Origin: Epiperipatus broadwayi
Taxonomy: Eukaryota > Onychophora > Udeonychophora > Euonychophora > Peripatidae
Direction: 5' to 3'
DNA: 64,000 nucleotides
Assembly: GCA_028023455.1 (NCBI GenBank)
Contig: JAQFVV010006215.1
Coordinates: 9,631,950-9,695,949, forward strand
The notes below the pieces were generated by a model that did not search any database, was not told the DNA's origin, and saw only the letters and a list, made by a program, of their open reading frames with translations. The position numbers and the translations under genes were made by a program. Shown here piece after piece: positions 59,753 to 64,000 of this stretch (position 1 is its first letter; every line of letters begins with the position of its first letter).

Positions 59753-62074
59753 TGTGCCAGGCACGTTTGATGTGGCCAAGCACAAGATAAGGTCAGATAA
59801 ATTAATGGTCGAAAGTACGTAAAAAGACATTGAATGGTGGGTGGGTATACTATTTATATAATTAAAATTTGTTATAAATTAAGAGAGAGAGAGAGCTGTG
59901 GCGATAATATAAACTCACACACACACATGATTAAAGCCAATGTTTAAAGGCTTAGAAATATGTATTTGTAATTTTGATTTTTGTTTTATTTTTTTTTTCA
60001 AGAAAAAGATAACTCTAAAGTGTATTTATAATTTTAAATATTTGTGTTTGTTGAAGAAACAGCATTTATTTAACAAATTGTTATTCTCTATTTATATTTT
60101 TGAGTGTTTACAAAATGTAAAAAGGAAAATTTTAAATATTACTGTTAATTAAAAATATTTAAGAATAATTTCAAAATCGAAGTTTTAATGGTCATTTTTC
60201 TCTTCAGTTGCATTTGAGCAAGTCATTGTCTTAAATTTAAGAAAAGCCTAAAGGCATTCTGGCTTCCTGTCCACGCTAAAATAATTTTAACAGGACAAAA
60301 GAGTTTAATTAGACTTGCGATAATGCGTGGAGAGAGGAATGTTCAAGTTATATGAAACAATTGTTTGTTAAAACAGAAAAAACTTTGATTATGATAATGT
60401 AATTAATCAAAAGTAAAAAGATGTTATCATTTCTTAATTGTGATCTGAATGGAGATATAAAAAAAAAATAAGAAAAGACTAATTGGAAATCAAATTCTTA
60501 AAACAATTAGTCAAACCAATTCAATGAGATTTAATTAATTTTTGTGTATGGAGGTGGGATATCTATTCTGAAATTGCGAGAGGGCAGTTGACTTTTGCTT
60601 TTCAAAGAAGCAGTCTAACTTTTTCTTGTCAAAGAGAGCAGTTCACGTTTGCAAATCTTATTGGGAAGCTAATGCTATTCTGAAACACGTGAAGTCATGC
60701 AACTGTTTTAATCATGATGATTCTAATACCTTGTAAGCCGTAAGATTTACTCTAATAAGAAAGAAAAAAAATTAATATTCATTCTGTCATTCTAAATCAA
60801 CGGACATTAATCCAGGCCATCAGTGAAATAACCTAGCAGTTAACCAGTCAGTTGATTCTGATGGAAGTATAACTACAACATGCCATCGAAGCCTGCAGTT
60901 AACCTAGGATCCTTAAACCAATAAAGGACGATTGATATCGTTTAATATCCTGTTGAATATCCATTCTCCAACTTAAAGATGCCCAATAAGCATTCGCTTG
61001 CAGATAAAATGATCATGGAATAGAAGCCGACTTCAGCGCATCCGTCCAGCTCCTCTCCCGCAGTCCCACAAGAATGTAAATGCCGAGATTCGAACACCAA
61101 GCGATGATCAAGTCAAGAACTTGTGCCGCAGTCAGGTCCAGCCCTTGTTGCAGTAGATGAACGTATAGTATAGCCCACTCAAAACCCATACAAGAATGAA
61201 CCTTATAGACTTTATCGGGTACTCTATTTTTTTGTGTTTATTTTATTTTAAATTTAATACCCATTTCATAAATATATATTTCATGTACATATAACTTGTT
61301 AATTTTTCTTTATTTGCATAATGCATATGTGTGAGTTTACTTATAATCCACAGATCACTATCTCTCGCATATAATTATTTCATACATTTTCTGATTTATG
61401 AAAAAAAATTTTCTTTCCTTTAATCTAATTATTGCTCTATTAAGTATTTCTTTATGATTAGTTTTGTTATATTAATATGATTTGTGTAGTGTATAATATT
61501 CATTTGTATATTTATTCAATCTGGGGATATTAATTTTGTATTTATATTATAAATGGTAGGGGGTATTGGTTTAATAAAAGATTTTATAATTTAAAGCGAC
61601 TACTGCCATATATTCCATATTTTTTTTCATCATTTACTTTCTCTAACCCCATATTAGTTAGTTATGCGAGTTTTCCGAGCCCCAATTCTTTTAACTGAGT
61701 ATAAGAGTACGCTGAGCTAGCGAATGGGATACCTTCTTACCGGAACCTAAATCTTTATTTTCACGAGGATACTTATTTATTTTTTTTTTTTTATGAATAA
61801 TTATTTATTGGCACACATGCCCTAATATCATTTGAACTTGCATATCCTTTCAGGAGGAGAGTTAAATTTCCTTCTGGGAGTGGCGCGAGGGGTTGATTTA
61901 GAGTCATCCCCCAAAGGTATGTAAGAGTCAACCTTTCCATAAGTATCTTCTGTGTCCGTAACACTGTTATGGTAAAGTTTTGAATTTCTTCTTACTCCGG
62001 CATGTCGCCATATTTTCCCTCATGTTCGGCTTATGCGCTTGCTCATATTAACGGAGTAAACGTTAACCGGTATA
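59753..62074 (+). repeat. 3' LTR of the gypsy element
   Basis: Co-linear with 52059-54379, ending GTTAACCGGTATA before a TA repeat. It keeps the roughly 80-bp block (60306-60387) missing from the 5' LTR and lacks the 67-bp tandem duplication found there. It has a longer AG run (59883-59894) and its AATAAA is at 61573-61578. The same open stretch seen in the 5' LTR (here 59940-60152) is present with indels in a homopolymer, consistent with non-coding sequence. Confidence 0.93.
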
Positions 62075-63566
62075 ATATATATATATACACACATACACAG
62101 TTTAGATACTTATAATATGTGCATATATACATATAATTTAATTTAAAAATTGTACACATTAAGACATCAACAAAAATAATTAACAAAAAATAAATGCATT
62201 ATAAAAAAAAAAAAAATTGGAATAATAAATTGAGAAAGAATACATTTTTATATATGTACACTGCATTCAAATCTATGCATTTATATGTGATTGTGTTCAT
62301 TCAATCCCTCTCTTTCTTCAAATAAATAAAGTAAAATTTGTTATTCTTCTGCTAGTGGTAATAAAAACTACAGCAATATTAAATTCATAAATTTCACATA
62401 TCTTTGCCTGTAATAAGAAGAGAAGCCATTTTCTTATATGTTTTTATGATCACAATAACAGAATTGGTATTGTGAATTAAAAAATTAAAATTTAGTTTTA
62501 AATAACTCCAAAGCTCCGAGTTAATAATGGTAGCTTTTCTGCCAAGCTTAAAAAAACTGTAAAATACTTAAGTTTTTAACTTTATATTGACTTCTGAATC
62601 TGTACAACTATTCCTTACATGCAATAAATAACTTGATGTCACTCTTCTCAGTTGATCTATGTAACATGTTAATGTCTACTGAAATATTTTTTTTATTCAT
62701 ATTCTTTAAATACACATTTAACCACTTTTTCAATTTTCACTAAACACTTATGTAATGTGATATAACTAACAGTTTCAGGAGAATAAGTAATCCCAGCACA
62801 AGTTTCTATTTTTTTAATGTTTTGCAAATTGTCAATTCATTCTTATTACATATTTATCAGCTTCAACAAGATTTTTTCCAAATAAAATTATTTTTTTTAT
62901 TTTATTATAAACAAAGCACTTTATGATCTTTAACATTGACAGAATTGCTATCATCATTAACTTTGCATTTTGGAATCATTTTGAATGAAATTTTAATATT
63001 CACAGTAGCAATACAATATATGAAGATAAATAAAGACATTGTGATTGTAAAATGTAATTGTCAAACAAGAAAATGAGTGCAGCTGCACAAATACATAAGC
63101 ACATGAAATTTCTTAATTTGTAATTTTTTTATTTTACATTTAATATTTTTATCCAATTCACAGGATTTGAAAACTTAAATATGACAATGATACTATATAA
63201 TTATTACTATTTTAACTGCTTTTTTCAATTTGACTTTAAATTCAAAAGAAATATTTAAAAAAATCAATTAAAAAAAACCAAACTAAATAATTGCTATGTC
63301 TGTCTATACATGTATATTTTATTAAAGTATTTAGACATATTCTAGAACAGTGAAAACCGTATTTCAACATAAGATCTTTGATGTATGCATAAAGCATACT
63401 TATGACTCAAGCAGGTAATTAAATAAGATGATAATAGAATTATTATTAGTAGGACTTTTATTAATATGTTAATAAATAACAACGACAACAGAAAATTTAT
63501 AATACATATATATTGTTTTAACATATATATATAAAACAAAGATATATATATAACTAACATTCTTAC

Positions 63567-63809
63567 GTGAAAAATTTCAACTCCAAGATTTTCTAAACAA
63601 ACACTATCAGGTTGTACAAGAAGCTGGTATAAAGGTGAACTTTCTGCTGGTGGCAAATTATGAATATCATAAAGATCTTGCTTCCTTGAAGCTCTTAATA
63701 TGTATGTCTCCAAATGCCCTAGATCAATAATGATGTGACCCATAATACCTTTTTCATCCATAATCACATGTTTATTAAGAAGATCTGCTAAAGTTGAATA
63801 TAGGTAATC
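63567..63809 (-). CDS. Upstream exon of the GH20-like hexosaminidase gene
   Basis: The exon follows ATTTTATAG and ends GAAATTTTTCAC|GTAAGA, with phase 0 at both ends, 81 codons. It encodes DYLYSTLADLLNKHVIMDEK, then GIMGHIIIDLGHLETYILRA, an HNLPPAESSPLYQLL stretch and CLENLGVEIFH. In bacterial-type GH20 enzymes the part after the catalytic barrel has an LG-x-x-Y/E...NGTxLFxLL pattern like this. The enzyme would cleave terminal N-acetylglucosamine or N-acetylgalactosamine; the catalytic Asp-Glu pair lies in exons right of the window. No signal peptide information is available. Confidence 0.85.
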
Positions 63810-64000
63810 CTATAAAATAAAAATGATTTATAAAAATTGGAATTGCTACAATTTTAATTTAAATAAATATAAATAATAAATGATCAATCTCTTTATGTAT
63901 ATAGTGTAAAATCAAATCTATAATTGAAGCCATAAAACACATTGAAAAGTTTATTGAAATATTTGCATGGATACAACTGTATATGTAAATAAAAGATTAT

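Larger units (their letters stand above)
52059..62074 (+). mobile_element. Ty3/gypsy LTR retrotransposon, 10 kb, frame-broken
   Basis: Two direct LTRs of about 2.32 kb enclose a 5.4-kb internal region with a lysine-tRNA-type primer site, a 1.4-kb leader, gag, protease, reverse transcriptase, RNase H and integrase in Ty3/gypsy order, and a polypurine tract. No envelope frame is present between integrase and the 3' LTR. The LTRs differ by a few percent plus indels, so the insertion is moderately young, yet the coding part has several frameshifts and stops. The flanking TA repeats hide the target duplication. It sits antisense in an intron of the hexosaminidase-like gene. Confidence 0.93.
48909..63566 (-). 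other. 14.7-kb intron of the hexosaminidase-like gene
   Basis: The donor is CAC|GTAAGA at 63566 and the acceptor TTTTTTTTAG at 48910-48909, on the minus strand. Some 10 kb of it is a gypsy element in the opposite orientation, and a 370-bp hAT MITE sits near the 3' end. The stretches 48920-49960, 50360-52050 and 62080-63560 carry nothing that I can identify beyond A/T-rich DNA and TA/CA microsatellites. Confidence 0.75.

Noticed and set aside
63342-63566. Downstream extension of the exon frame past 63567
   Set aside because: Beyond the GTAAGA donor the frame becomes hydrophobic A/T-biased sequence, and the exon at 48908 continues the protein in phase.

Overview
The window is a very A/T-rich stretch of a large metazoan genome, probably an arthropod or another invertebrate. 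The evidence is long introns with GT-AG borders, dense decayed transposons of animal type (RTE-like LINEs with GAT-repeat 3' tails, Ty3/gypsy elements, a Penelope-like element, hAT MITEs, tRNA-derived SINE heads), many microsatellites, and no operons or prokaryotic gene packing. The exact taxon cannot be read from the sequence.

Only one host gene is supported. It lies on the minus strand and its last four coding exons are in the window (63809-63567, 48908-48784, 40535-40419, 40334-40202, stop at 40204-40202). All junctions agree in phase and carry GT-AG signals. The encoded C-terminus resembles that of bacterial-type (GcnA/Hex1-like) GH20 beta-N-acetylhexosaminidases. The catalytic part is beyond the right edge.

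Region by region. 0.28-4.16 kb: an antisense RTE-like LINE split by a roughly 1-kb palindromic composite repeat with tRNA-like modules. 7-12.9 kb: relics of a gypsy reverse transcriptase, an RTE 3' end, a LINE with a zinc-finger-like tail, and the 3' end of a second gypsy lineage with a 166-bp LTR. 14.6-15.1 kb: an hAT MITE with its target duplication. 19.48-23.19 kb: a segment bounded by near-perfect inverted repeats, with a less A/T-rich core that has promoter-like signals. 25-38.9 kb: more LINE relics and several local duplications. 40.2-48.9 kb: the 3' exons of the host gene with a Penelope-like relic, an hAT relic and an unplaced transposon relic in the second intron of the window. 49-64 kb: the 14.7-kb first intron of the window, holding an hAT MITE with a perfect 8-bp target duplication and a 10-kb gypsy element with two 2.32-kb LTRs, inserted antisense to the gene.

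The most interesting signal is in the untranslated leader of that gypsy element: four spaced copies of a short hairpin whose stem changes by paired substitutions (GTGAC/GTCAC versus GCGAC/GTCGC). This suggests a conserved RNA structure. The element's gag-pol frame is broken in several places, so this copy cannot be autonomous.
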